This document shows, one piece after another, positions 8,935 through 19,333 of a stretch of 64,000 nucleotides of DNA. The notes under the pieces are model-generated. The model worked only from the letters and a program-made list of their open reading frames with translations. It did not search any database and was not told the origin of the DNA. Position 1 is the stretch's first letter; the number at the start of each line of letters is the position of its first letter. The DNA comes from Morganella psychrotolerans. Its GTDB lineage: Bacteria; Pseudomonadota; Gammaproteobacteria; Enterobacterales; Enterobacteriaceae. The position numbers and the translations under genes were made by a program. The stretch is taken from positions 310,001 through 374,000 of the forward strand of contig NZ_LZEW01000012.1 of assembly GCF_001676155.1 (NCBI RefSeq). Reading direction: 5' to 3'.

Positions 8935-9441
8935 ATGCGTTGGTTCCCCCTCATTCTGATTTGTCTGCTTATCTACATAGAAGCCGTCATTTTTGTTTAC
9001 GTTGCATCGGGAATCGGTGTGTTCATGACACTGGTTCTTGTAGTATTGACTTCCTGTTTCGGGGTTTCTCTGGTTCGCAACAAGGGTATGCGTAATCTGA
9101 GCCTGATTCAGCAAAAAATCCAGGCAGGCGAAAGCCCCGCAGCAGAGATGATCAAGAGCGTTTCTCTGGTACTTGCGGGTATTCTGCTGGTGCTTCCCGG
9201 GTTTTTTACCGATTTCTTAGGATTGTTGCTTTTATTGTCACCGGTACAGCGATTCCTGGTTTCCCGTGTGCTGCCGTACATTAAAGTATATCAGCCGCGT
9301 ACAGGGCCGTTCTCCGGTTCTGCCGCAAATCAGGGGAATGTTTATGAAGGCGAGTTTGAGCATCGTCGTGACCATCCGGCACAGAGTCTCAATCAGCCTT
9401 CAGAGCCCGGTAATGATGACAACCGGAAGGACAAACTCTGA
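8935..9441 (+). CDS. fxsA: FxsA inner-membrane protein
   Basis: 168 aa with four hydrophobic segments (about 5-22, 28-46, 72-92, 98-114) and a polar, charged C-terminal tail. FxsA overproduction relieves F-plasmid exclusion of phage T7 in E. coli; its normal role is not settled. The start MRWFPLILICLLIYIE and the segment GESPAAEMIKSVSLVLAGIL are typical. The order aspA-fxsA-groSL is conserved in Enterobacterales. Confidence 0.93.
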   Translation: MRWFPLILICLLIYIEAVIFVYVASGIGVFMTLVLVVLTSCFGVSLVRNKGMRNLSLIQQKIQAGESPAAEMIKSVSLVLAGILLVLPGFFTDFLGLLLLLSPVQRFLVSRVLPYIKVYQPRTGPFSGSAANQGNVYEGEFEHRRDHPAQSLNQPSEPGNDDNRKDKL

Positions 9442-9497
9442 TTTTTTGACTGGTTTCGGTAAAGATGACTAAATTTATCTTTTTTTTCGTCCTTACC

Positions 9498-9528
9498 CCC
9501 TTGAACTTTCCGGCGACTGACCCCATTT
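9498..9528 (+). promoter_or_regulatory. Sigma-32 heat-shock promoter of groSL
   Basis: CCCTTGAA (-35) and CCCCATTT (-10) with a 15-base gap between CTTGAA and CCCCAT. This is almost identical in form to the E. coli groE heat-shock promoter, and lies 88 bases before groS. Confidence 0.9.
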
Positions 9529-9588
9529 GCTGAATCATGGCAATGATAAATTAGTATCCGGCCTGAACCTTTAATCCACGTTATTTGA

Positions 9589-11619
<2,031 letters not shown>

Positions 11620-11653
11620 TCATGTAGTCTGAACACTATTGCTTCCAAAAAAA

Positions 11654-11685
11654 AGCCTGTAACCTGATTGGTTACAGGCTTTTTT
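11654..11685 (+). terminator. Rho-independent terminator of groSL
   Basis: 11-bp arms AGCCTGTAACC / GGTTACAGGCT, 5-base loop, then TTTTT. Confidence 0.93.
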
Positions 11686-11705
11686 GTGCGTGTTAATTAT
11701 TGGCG

Positions 11706-11831
11706 TATACCCAACGTCATTCAAGATGCAGGCAGGCGGCAAGGGAATACAGACGGGGAGCATACATCAGTATGTGACCCGGCTGGATGAGTACAGCCAA
11801 CGAACCTGCAGTTTGAATGAATAAGGGTATA
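11706..11831. repeat. ERIC-like repeat, full length
   Basis: 126 bp between groL and the rpiR-like gene, bounded by TATACCC and GGGTATA. It is an imperfect long palindrome and shares the central GTATGTGACCCGG and the TGCAGTTTGAATG arm with other copies in the window. ERIC elements are non-coding, dispersed, transcribed repeats of Enterobacterales. Confidence 0.9.
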
Positions 11832-11912
11832 TCCCATAATATCCCACTGTTTATCCAAGTTATGAGGTATTATCGGAAGGTATCGCTGCTGAAAATATGG
11901 GGATTGCCGGAT

Positions 11913-12656
11913 ATGCTGGATTTTCTGAAGAATTATGACAACTTAACCGTCAGTGAAAAAAAAAGTATTAAAATACCTTACGGAAAATATCGCCGATATC
12001 CCCTGGCTGAATATCAATGAATTAGTCGCCAAAACGTTTGTATCCAAAACGGTGATTATCAATTTATCCCAGAAGTTAGGTTTCAGCGGGTTTAAAGAAC
12101 TCAAATTTCAGATTAATAATCATATCCTCTCACAAAATAAAGAAGATAAAAAAAAAACCGGCGTCCTATAAAAAACAGCTCGAAAATAATATCCAGAAAA
12201 CCTTCACATTGATTAATGAAGATCAGATCCGGGACTGCGCGAAAACATTACATGGTTCACGGAATATTTTTCTTGTGGCAAGGGGAACCAGTAAAGCGGT
12301 AGGTTATTATCTTGAGCATTTATTGTTTTCTCTCGGGTTACACTGCTTTTTTATTAATGATTATAACCTTTCTGAGTCCTTTACCCGCCTTGTCAGCAAA
12401 GACGATACCGTGGTTTTAATTTCCCTTTCCGGTGGCACCAAAAAGATTATCGAAACCGCGAAAATCGTCCAGCTGAAAGATGCTCATATCATTAGTATGA
12501 CCGCCTTCCATACCAATGAACTGACCACGTATGCGAATAATTCACTTTTTTGTTTTTCTGACAGTTATGACACCAAGCGGGATGATTCAAAGTCCAGAAC
12601 GGGATTTTTTTATTTTGGTAGACTTATTAATTAATGAACTGGAAAATTTGCTGTAA
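11913..12656 (+). pseudogene. MurR/RpiR-family regulator, broken at three homopolymers
   Basis: The reading frame jumps three times: after A9 (11956-11964), after A10 (12148-12157) and after T7 (12605-12611). Removing one base in each gives one continuous 246-aa RpiR-type protein. Residues 1-80 form the HTH_6 domain (LVAKTFVSKTVIINLSQKLG), residues about 100-225 form the SIS sugar-phosphate sensor (NIFLVARGTSKAVGYYLEHL, VVLISLSGGTKKIIETA), and the end restores the family-typical FFILVDLLINELENLL. RpiR proteins control sugar-phosphate operons, so it should regulate the adjoining PTS and lyase genes. Either it is inactivated, it is expressed by slippage on the A tracts, or the tracts are miscounted. 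Confidence 0.8.
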
Positions 12657-12808
12657 ATAAATCAACTTATTATTTGGCTTAAGTTAATTCAATGATTTCA
12701 ATTCAACTGTTTTTCCTATTCTTAAAATAATTCTTCATTTAAATAATCATTAATATGTTTATTTAAAAATCAATATTACTCTGATTTTTAAATCGTTATC
12801 GTTTTTAA

Positions 12809-12822
12809 ATGACCCAGGTCAT
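12809..12822. promoter_or_regulatory. Palindrome upstream of the PTS gene, candidate operator
   Basis: ATGACCCAGGTCAT is a perfect palindrome with 6-bp arms around CA, extended by flanking TTTAA and ATTTAA. It lies 105 bases before the PTS start in an otherwise AT-rich gap. Binding by the neighbouring RpiR-type regulator is an inference. Confidence 0.45.
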
Positions 12823-12927
12823 AATTTAAGACCTGAGATAATATTTAAAACCGCACCATCATTTCATTTAAAAAATACAGTGCTAGTATCCGGATAACAT
12901 CAATATTCTTCGTCATAAGGAAATAGT

Positions 12928-14484
12928 ATGGCTAAAAGAAAGTTCGGGGACTCAATTCAGCGCTTTGGCCGGACGCTGCTCCTGCCAATCGGGGTTCTGG
13001 CGCCGATTGGTATGATACTGGGGATCAGTGGTGCGTTAGTACAAACCTACATGATCGCCCGGTTCCCTTTCCTCGGCAATGAAACGGTTAACGCACTGCT
13101 TGTCAGCATCCGCTCTATTGCAGGTGTTATTTTTGACAACATTCCATTGCTTTTTGCCATGGGGGTTGCTTACGGTATGAGTCAGCGGGATAAGGGGATC
13201 GCTGTCTTTGCCTCTGTGGTGGGCTATCTGTCGTTGATTATCACCATGAATATCTGGTTGGTGCTTACAGGTAAACTGGCGGATCCTGCTGTTATGGGGC
13301 AGGTCGGGCAAATTAAGGTTCTGGGGATCCAAACCTTAAATATCAGTGCCGCAGGAGGGATAATCACCGGTTTAATTGCTGCATGGGCAACGGATAAATT
13401 CTATAACCTTGAATTACCGACTGCCTTTGCTTTCTTTTCCGGTAAAAAGTCCGTTTCCATTATCATGGTAGGTCTTATGATCATGGTCGGTGCGACATTA
13501 CCGTTTATCTGGGAAGTTCTGGTTCAGGGCTTAATGAAGCTCTCTGCCGTATTTTTAAGCCCTGTCGGTCCGTTCTTTACGGCGGGTGGTGAACGTCTGT
13601 TTATTCCGTTCGGTTTGCACCATGTCTGGAATGTGTTATTCAGATTTACCGAAGCAGGTGGTACGTATGTCATTGACGGACAAACCTTTGTCGGTGTTGT
13701 TCCGGCTTTAACTGAAGTGTTATTCAAGCAAGGTCCCGGCACTGAATACTGGGCGATGATGCCAAGCCTGACACGTTTCATGGCCCAGCAGCAAATGCTG
13801 GTCACCTTGTTCCTGTTCCCGGCAATCGCATTGGCTATCTATAAAACATCGAAAGCAGAGAACCGCGCTGAAGTTAAATCAATGCTGGTGACCATGGTAC
13901 TGACCGCGATGCTTGGTAACGTCACGGAACCGCTCGAATTCACCTTCGTGTTTATTGCACCGCTGCTGTATTTAATCTATGCCATCATCGTGGGGATTGG
14001 TGCCGTATTACTGTCATTCGCAGGCGTCGCTATCGGTTATATCCGGGGTACGGTGTTCGATTTCACTATCTTTGGTTTGCTGTATGAGCGCACTAACTGG
14101 ATATTCTTAGTCCTTATCGGTACCGGTTTAGCATTCGTGACTTTCTTCATCTTCCGTTGGGCGATTCTCCGGTTTGATATCAAAACACCGGGTCGTGAAG
14201 AGTCAAGTAACCTGAAAAACACGTTAATTAAAGAAAAACGCTATGGCGAAATCGCAGAGCTCCTCATTGAAGCCTTAGGCGGTAAACAAAATATCCATAA
14301 TGTAGATAACTGTATTACCCGTATGCGTATTGATGTCGCAGAAGTGAATAAGATTAATAAAGATCTAATGGCGGAATCAGGATGTACTGCATTCTTCTTT
14401 CCATCGGCAAACCACGTCCATGTTGTTTACGGACCGAAGGTTGAATTTGTTCGCAATGCTGTTGATGAAGCAATGAAGAAATAA
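12928..14484 (+). CDS. PTS EIICB sugar transporter, glucose/maltose/GlcNAc superfamily
   Basis: 518 aa. The EIIC domain (about 1-410) has ten or so membrane segments and the family signature GNVTEPLEFTF (from residue 330). A linker leads to a C-terminal EIIB domain with the phospho-cysteine at residue 462 (NVDNCITRMR). No EIIA domain is fused, so a separate EIIA such as Crr is needed. It imports a sugar or sugar derivative with phosphorylation. It is closest in type to MalX/PtsG-like permeases, but substrate cannot be read. AAGGA precedes the ATG. It is paired with a lyase 11 bases downstream rather than with a glycosidase or deaminase, which is unusual. Confidence 0.88.
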   Translation: MAKRKFGDSIQRFGRTLLLPIGVLAPIGMILGISGALVQTYMIARFPFLGNETVNALLVSIRSIAGVIFDNIPLLFAMGVAYGMSQRDKGIAVFASVVGYLSLIITMNIWLVLTGKLADPAVMGQVGQIKVLGIQTLNISAAGGIITGLIAAWATDKFYNLELPTAFAFFSGKKSVSIIMVGLMIMVGATLPFIWEVLVQGLMKLSAVFLSPVGPFFTAGGERLFIPFGLHHVWNVLFRFTEAGGTYVIDGQTFVGVVPALTEVLFKQGPGTEYWAMMPSLTRFMAQQQMLVTLFLFPAIALAIYKTSKAENRAEVKSMLVTMVLTAMLGNVTEPLEFTFVFIAPLLYLIYAIIVGIGAVLLSFAGVAIGYIRGTVFDFTIFGLLYERTNWIFLVLIGTGLAFVTFFIFRWAILRFDIKTPGREESSNLKNTLIKEKRYGEIAELLIEALGGKQNIHNVDNCITRMRIDVAEVNKINKDLMAESGCTAFFFPSANHVHVVYGPKVEFVRNAVDEAMKK

Positions 14485-14495
14485 AAGGATATATG

Positions 14496-15866
14496 ATGAG
14501 AGCTTTATATGATTCCAAAAGTAAAACTATTGATGATCGCGGCATAAAAGCGCTGCTGTCGGATGAAGCCAAATACAAAACCTGGCTGATGTTTGAATCC
14601 GTATTAGCTCAGGCGCAGGCAGAACTGGGATTTATTCCCCTGTCAGCCGCCGGTGAAATTAAAGAAAAGGCCGTCATTGAGAATATTGACTTTGAAGAGA
14701 TGAACCGTATTTATCAGAAAATCGGTCATGGCTTCGTTCCTTTCTTAAAAGTATTAGTGAACGCGTGCTCTGAAGAGAGTGGTAAATATATCCATTACGG
14801 TATTACCACTCAAAATATTCAGCAGAGCTCGCAGCTGTATATGATGAAGACAGTCCATAATAAATTTATGCTGCTGTTAAGTGAAATCATTGAAAACTTA
14901 TCGGGTCTTGCAGAAAAAACCAAACACATGGTGATGGCGGGCAGAACCCATGGCCGCCACGCTATCCCTATCACTTACGGTTATAAAGTGTCAGTGTGGA
15001 TCAGCGATTTTATCGACTGCTGCCAGCGCATGAAAGAGTGTGAAAAGCGGGTATTCACTATCATGATGGGTGGCGCAGTTGGTGCATTTAACACCATGCC
15101 GGGCGTTGGTCCGGAAGTACAAAAGCGTGTTGCTGAACTGACGGGCATGTATGCGATGGAAGTACCGTCACGGAATCTGAGTACGCATAAATTAGAGTAC
15201 ATGGCGAACCTGGCACTGATGGCAAACATCTGCCATAAAATCGGTGAAGAAGTTTACAGCACTACGCTGGAAGAAATTGCGGAAGTATCCGAAGGCTTTA
15301 CGAAAGGTACTGTGGGCAGCAGCACTATGCCGCACAAAATTAACCCGAAACTGGCTAAAGGAATTATCGCGAACTCTCAGAAGCTGTATTCACTACCGGG
15401 TGTCGGGATGTACTCTGCGGTCAGACCGTATGAGGGTGACAGCAGCAGCTATATGTTATTCGACGGGCTGATTGAGGAAGCACTCGAACTGACCACGGAA
15501 ATTTTGTTAAGAACGGAAGAACTCACCAGAACTATCGTGCCTCATGAAGAGAGAATGCTGCATAACGTAATGAGAAACAAAGGGTTAGATAATACTGAGT
15601 ATGTGATGATGAAGATGGCTGAGAAGTTGGGTAAAGATAAGGCACATTCATTACTGTATGAAGAAGCTATCAAAACCGCAGCAGACGGTGAGGACTTCTA
15701 CACAAACCTGACTAAGAACGAAACTATTACCGCCGCATTCAGCAATGAAGAGATCAGAGCGATGCTGGATCCGCGCGCTTATATTGGTCTGTCCGTTGAA
15801 ATTGCAGAAAAAGAAGCGAAGCGAGGTGTCGCCACCGCTCAGGAAATCAAAAAATATTATAAGTAA
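14496..15866 (+). CDS. Fumarase/aspartase-superfamily lyase (adenylosuccinate lyase-like)
   Basis: 456 aa. Superfamily blocks are present: HYGITTQN (from about residue 100), AGRTHGRHAIPITYGYK (catalytic His region) and the signature GSSTMPHKINP (274-284) with the catalytic serine loop. Members eliminate fumarate from a succinyl-type C-N or C-O bond (adenylosuccinate, argininosuccinate) or perform related cycloisomerisations. It is not the housekeeping PurB by context. It is translationally linked to a PTS permease and an RpiR-type regulator, so the substrate is probably an imported phosphorylated sugar conjugate that carries a fumarate-releasing group. The start at 14496 is preferred to 14493 on RBS spacing (AAGGA). 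Confidence 0.8.
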   Translation: MRALYDSKSKTIDDRGIKALLSDEAKYKTWLMFESVLAQAQAELGFIPLSAAGEIKEKAVIENIDFEEMNRIYQKIGHGFVPFLKVLVNACSEESGKYIHYGITTQNIQQSSQLYMMKTVHNKFMLLLSEIIENLSGLAEKTKHMVMAGRTHGRHAIPITYGYKVSVWISDFIDCCQRMKECEKRVFTIMMGGAVGAFNTMPGVGPEVQKRVAELTGMYAMEVPSRNLSTHKLEYMANLALMANICHKIGEEVYSTTLEEIAEVSEGFTKGTVGSSTMPHKINPKLAKGIIANSQKLYSLPGVGMYSAVRPYEGDSSSYMLFDGLIEEALELTTEILLRTEELTRTIVPHEERMLHNVMRNKGLDNTEYVMMKMAEKLGKDKAHSLLYEEAIKTAADGEDFYTNLTKNETITAAFSNEEIRAMLDPRAYIGLSVEIAEKEAKRGVATAQEIKKYYK

Positions 15867-15893
15867 TGTATTGTGCTGATACAGGGAAAAACA

Positions 15894-15931
15894 AGCCGGT
15901 GTTCTGGGGAAACTCAGAATACCGGCTTTTT
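15894..15931 (+). terminator. Terminator of the PTS-lyase operon
   Basis: 13-bp arms AGCCGGTGTTCTG / CAGAATACCGGCT (one mismatch) with an 8-base loop, then TTTTTC. Confidence 0.88.
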
Positions 15932-16054
15932 CATGCGTAATTTACAGATGCGTGAGATAAGCCGGTAATTTTCGGTGATTAGTTTTTGAAGTCATTGCAA
16001 CAAAGTGGTTAAATTGATGGTATAGATTTTTTCCAACCGTGAATGAGGAAAACC

Positions 16055-16402
16055 ATGCGGATTAAAATGTTACCCGGTGCCCTGGCACTGTTATTACTGG
16101 CAGGCTGTACGACAACAACCGATATCAGTGCTGCAGGATCCCAGGTCCGCTTTTCCGAAGAGCAACCGGGCGCTGAGTGTCAGAAATTAGGTGAAGTGAC
16201 CGGTGTACAAAGCAACTGGATGACCGGTGTCGGTAATGAAAGCAGCTCCATGCGCGGTGCAGCAAATGATTTACGTAACAAAGCTGCCGCAATGGGCGGG
16301 AATGTTATTTATGGTATCGGCAGCCCGTCAGAGTCAGCTATTGTATCCAGTCTGATTCCGGTAGATAGCAAGCTTACTGGCCAGGTTTACAAGTGTCCCT
16401 GA
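16055..16402 (+). CDS. yjeI: YjeI family lipoprotein (DUF4156)
   Basis: 115 aa. Lipoprotein signal peptide with lipobox LLAG-C at residues 14-18, then a small periplasmic domain with SMRGAANDLRNKAAAMGGNVIYGI that is nearly identical to E. coli YjeI. The function is unknown. In E. coli it sits directly after groL; here the PTS-lyase block has been inserted between them. The ATG at 16055 is chosen because TGAGGA lies 5 bases upstream and because the signal peptide is then of normal length. Confidence 0.9.
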   Translation: MRIKMLPGALALLLLAGCTTTTDISAAGSQVRFSEEQPGAECQKLGEVTGVQSNWMTGVGNESSSMRGAANDLRNKAAAMGGNVIYGIGSPSESAIVSSLIPVDSKLTGQVYKCP

Positions 16403-16526
16403 TTACGCGTCATCCTTCCGTCCATAGCGGCGTTGGCTGCGTTCAGTGGCTCGGGTCACATACTTATGTATGCTCCCCGGGCCCCTTTACTTGCCGCCTT
16501 GCTCTGAACGAAATGATTTAGCGTAT
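16402..16526. repeat. ERIC repeat, first of a head-to-tail pair
   Basis: 125 bp starting ATTACGCGTCATCC and ending GATTTAGCGTATA, with the central GGTCACATACTTATGTATG. It joins the second copy with only the shared TATAC between them. This sequence type differs slightly from the copies at 11706, 42375 and 54943 and matches that at 19068. Confidence 0.88.
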
Positions 16527-16649
16527 ACACGTCATCCTTCAGCCTGTAGCGGCGTTGGCTGCGTTCATCCATCCGGGTCACATACTTGTGTATGCTCCCC
16601 GGATGTCTTCACTTGCCGCCTTGCTACAGACTGAATGATTTAGCGTAAT
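16523..16649. repeat. ERIC repeat, second of the head-to-tail pair
   Basis: 127 bp, about 85% the same as the preceding copy by eye, ending GATTTAGCGTAAT. Its right end plus the next 40 bases (GATATAGCTGAATACAC) recur at 18901-18967. Confidence 0.88.
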
Positions 16650-16675
16650 CGCCCGGATATAGCTGAATACACAAA

Positions 16676-16707
16676 AACCACCGTCAATGTAACCGGTGGT
16701 TTTTTTT
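16676..16707 (+). terminator. Rho-independent terminator
   Basis: AACCACCG / CCGGTGGTT stem with a 7-base loop followed by eight T. It lies downstream of the yjeI-ERIC region and before the toxin gene. A degraded copy lies at about 18965-19000. Confidence 0.75.
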
Positions 16708-16856
16708 ATTTCAGTAAAAGATAAAAAATACCAACCTGACGATAATAAACAGGATTGCACGCTAACACGGAATGGGTATTGGTAAGTGTACGTATCATGT
16801 GTAACATTTCTTATGATTCTGTGTGTTAAATCATTTTTGACTGCATAAGGAGTGTT

Positions 16857-18013
16857 ATGTTCGGGTTAAGACCGATAATTATGGGCAAGGAAATGGCCCT
16901 GAATGGAGATAAAACAACAACGGGTGCAACCTGTATTGCAACAATTGAAACGGTGAGCTGCTTTAACAAGAAAGCATTGAGAGTCGGCGATCCAACAACG
17001 AAATGTCCGGAGTGTGGACAGGCTGGTGTTGTCGTATCAGGGCAGCAAGGTTTTTTAAATCATGGTAAGTTACAGGCTGTTCATGACTCAATTGTGGAAT
17101 GCGGCTGCCCTGACGGAACCAATAAGGTTATCGCTTACAGTGACCCGGAAAATGCACAGAGCAGCAGTCTTACCACGCAATCTCCCGCTTTTTCAACGTC
17201 ATCACAAAACAGCAGCAAGAGCCAATTTGTACCAGCAACAGCGCCCCCTTTAACTGATGAGAGCAAGAGTTCAGATAATATATTATATGAGGGAGTGTTT
17301 GTGTGGACGGAAACACATGGTTCGGGTCATTCCTTTATAACTATCCACAAAAACAACCAGGTTTCACTCTATTCTTACGGTCGCTATGGTACCCCGGGTC
17401 CTTTGACATTAACGGGTGACGGAATAATGTTATATATGACAGGTGAGGATGCTGGTAAATATATAAAGGATAATCTATATATTTTGAACTCCAGGGTATT
17501 TAAAATAACAGATGCAGATATTGATAAAACAAAAATGTATTTTAATAACCTTTGGAATTCAGGCGCTACCCCTGAATTTCCTGAATATGTGGATAAATTA
17601 ATTCGCAGAAATGGAAGATCTATAGATGTTTACGATGTCACAGGTAATAACTGTACAACTCATATAGTAAAGGGGTTAAAGCAGTCTGGTACGAAGATAT
17701 TTGAAGAAACGTATACGCCGATAAGAACGCAATATCCGATAGAGCGCGAGGAAGCATTCACTGTTCCTGTTTCCTTGCAAAATTATTTAGATAGAAAAAA
17801 AACATAATTTAAAAAAAACCTGATCTCATTGAAATTACAGAGGAATTTATGAGGGAATATCCAAACAATGAAAATTTAATGCCATCAGAAAAAGGTATTA
17901 AAGCTCAAATATTCGAATTGATAACATTCTCTGGCAGGATAGGGGGAGAGGTGACGAGTGTCGATGGTGGTGAAATGGGCGGTGGTATATTAGGAAGCAG
18001 TTATGATCAATAG
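16857..18013 (+). pseudogene. PAAR-domain secreted toxin with papain-like C-terminus (frame broken at two A8 tracts)
   Basis: Read as one gene, a 384-aa type VI secretion effector candidate. Residues 1-95 are a PAAR domain (NGDKTTTGATC, CPECGQAGVVVSG, CGCPDGTNKVIA), which caps the VgrG spike. A Ser/Gln-rich linker (96-140) leads to a C-terminal domain with GSGHSFITIH and, later, TGNNCTTHIVKGL. A His-first, Cys-second order fits a permuted papain-like (NlpC/P60-LRAT) hydrolase; that assignment is inferred. The open frame stops at 17807. Deleting one A in each of A8 17795-17802 and A8 17811-17818 restores the frame exactly to the TAG at 18011, where it overlaps the immunity start. The second tail copy downstream confirms the restored sequence. 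No other T6SS genes are in the window. Confidence 0.75.
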
Positions 18014-18268
18014 AACGTTTTTTAAGATGGTTTTTAACTCTTGTATTAATTTTTGTATTTTATTTCGGGCTTGCTCTTTTTGATTTAGCATTCAATCTTG
18101 AATTTACATCCAGATTTAGTGTGATAAGTTCAGAAAATCCGATTAATTCATGGCAGGCATTTGTAATGAGTTTATTATCCCTTCATAATGCGGCTATGAG
18201 CTATGTCTATTTAGGTACGCCAATCTTGCTGGTATTACTATTTGTCATTCATAAAAAAGATCCGATAG
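18003..18268 (+). pseudogene. Immunity protein copy 1, two-TM (broken at two homopolymers)
   Basis: Starts inside the toxin stop region (TTATGATCAATAG). As written, the frame is lost after T6 (18018-18023) and would run on through A6 (18253-18258) into the second toxin tail. Removing one base from each tract gives exactly 87 aa ending HKKIR, the same length and ending as the intact copy at 18526. It would have two hydrophobic segments and sit in the inner membrane, as expected for protection against an envelope-acting toxin. It differs from copy 2 mainly in the extracytoplasmic middle (SSENPINSWQAF versus DDPVSVWRAF). Confidence 0.7.
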
Positions 18269-18536
18269 AGCGGGAGGAAGCATTCACTGTTCCTGTTTCT
18301 CTGCAAAATTATTTAGATGGGAAAAAGGATAATTTTAAAAAGCTTGATGTTATTGAAGTGACAAGTGAATTTATGTCTCAATATCCAAATCATGAAAATC
18401 TGAAACCATCAGAAAAAGGCATAAAGACTAAACTATTTGAGTTGGTAACATTCTCCGCCAGGATGGGGGAGAGGTGACAAGTGTAGATGGTGGTGAAATG
18501 GGCGGTGGTATATTAGGGAGCAGTTATGATCAATAG
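18262..18536 (+). pseudogene. Orphan toxin C-terminal tail (duplicate)
   Basis: About 90 codons that repeat the toxin end (PIEREEAFTVPVSLQNYLDG ... LKPSEKGIKTKLFELVTFSARMG) without PAAR or catalytic parts and without its own start. One base is missing near the run GGGGG (18465-18469) relative to copy 1. It is the displaced 3' remnant of the duplication and may serve as a recombination donor, like orphan rhs tails. Confidence 0.75.
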
Positions 18537-18789
18537 AACGTTTTTGCGATGGTTTTTAACTGTCGTATTACTATTGGCCTATTTTATAGTACTGGCACTC
18601 TTTGACTTAGGGTTTAGTTTAAATTTTACCTATAACTATACTGTTTTAGGGGCTGATGACCCGGTTAGTGTTTGGCGGGCCTTCGTCGACAGATTGCTTG
18701 TAGACCATAATAATGTGATGAGCTATGTCTATTTAGGTACGCCAATCTTGCTGGTATTACTATTTGTCATTCATAAAAAGATACGATAA
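18526..18789 (+). CDS. Immunity protein copy 2, two-TM
   Basis: 87 aa, intact. Hydrophobic segments at about residues 9-28 and 67-82 flank a polar loop (NYTVLGADDPVSVWRAFVDR), and the end is VIHKKIR. It overlaps the end of the duplicated toxin tail, the same layout as copy 1 at the toxin stop. Immunity is inferred from size, position and overlap; no family is recognised. Confidence 0.65.
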   Translation: MINRTFLRWFLTVVLLLAYFIVLALFDLGFSLNFTYNYTVLGADDPVSVWRAFVDRLLVDHNNVMSYVYLGTPILLVLLFVIHKKIR

Positions 18790-19333
18790 TACCCCGGTCA
18801 TTACAAAATTGATGGGGGCGCTCCCTCATTGGCATTGTGCCTGCTGGTAAGGTCAGGTAAGCGTTCAGTGAGACCTGATACCTGATAGATGATGGATTTA
18901 TCACTTGCCGCCTTGCTACAGACTGAATGATTTAGCGTAATTGTCTGGATATAGCTGAATACACAAAACCGTTGGTGATATAACAGGCGTTTTTTTTATA
19001 CCGAAGTATAAGGCACAGGTGACGGGCAAAAGAAACAGAAAGTATGCGAGCCATGGATGGCGAGCTGATTACGCGTCATCCTTTCGTCCATAGCCGCGTT
19101 GGCTGCGCTCAGTAGCACAGGTCACATACTGATGTATGCTCCCGGTGCCCCTTCACTTGCCGCCTTGCTCTGAACGAAATGATTTAGCGTATAAAAAAAA
19201 GAAAAGTGTTTACAGCGACTTTCTGTTTTTGCCCGTTACCGGTGTGGTCACCGTAATCTCTGGCTATATGGACATATGCTATTTAGCTAATCCTGGCTGG
19301 GGGCACTCATGAAAATCGGTTATAAATTTATAC
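18790..19333. other. Intergenic region with ERIC fragment and an ERIC inside a split hairpin
   Basis: No gene seen. 18901-18942 is the right end of an ERIC and, with the sequence after it, repeats 16610-16700. A full ERIC lies at 19068-19193. It is flanked by arms GGGCAAAAGAAACAGAAAGT (19024) and ACTTTCTGTTTTTGCCCGT (19219), which are inverted repeats of one another. The ERIC therefore sits inside what looks like a former terminator stem. Confidence 0.7.
19068..19193. repeat. ERIC repeat
   Basis: 126 bp, ATTACGCGTCATCC to GATTTAGCGTATA, with the central GGTCACATACTGATGTATG. Same subtype as the pair at 16402-16649. Confidence 0.88.

Larger units (their letters stand above)
17736..18787 (+). 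repeat. Tandem duplication of toxin 3' end plus immunity gene (about 526-bp unit)
   Basis: Unit 1 (17736-18261) and unit 2 (18262-18787) both begin CCGATAGAGCG and both contain the toxin tail (EEAFTVPVSLQNYLD) and then an immunity gene starting ATGATCAATAGAACG. The junction falls at the end of immunity gene 1. The copies have diverged at many positions, more so in the middle of the immunity genes than at their ends. Confidence 0.85.

Noticed and set aside
16446..16634. 62-codon frame inside the ERIC pair
   Set aside because: ERIC elements are non-coding; the frame is an accident of the repeat.
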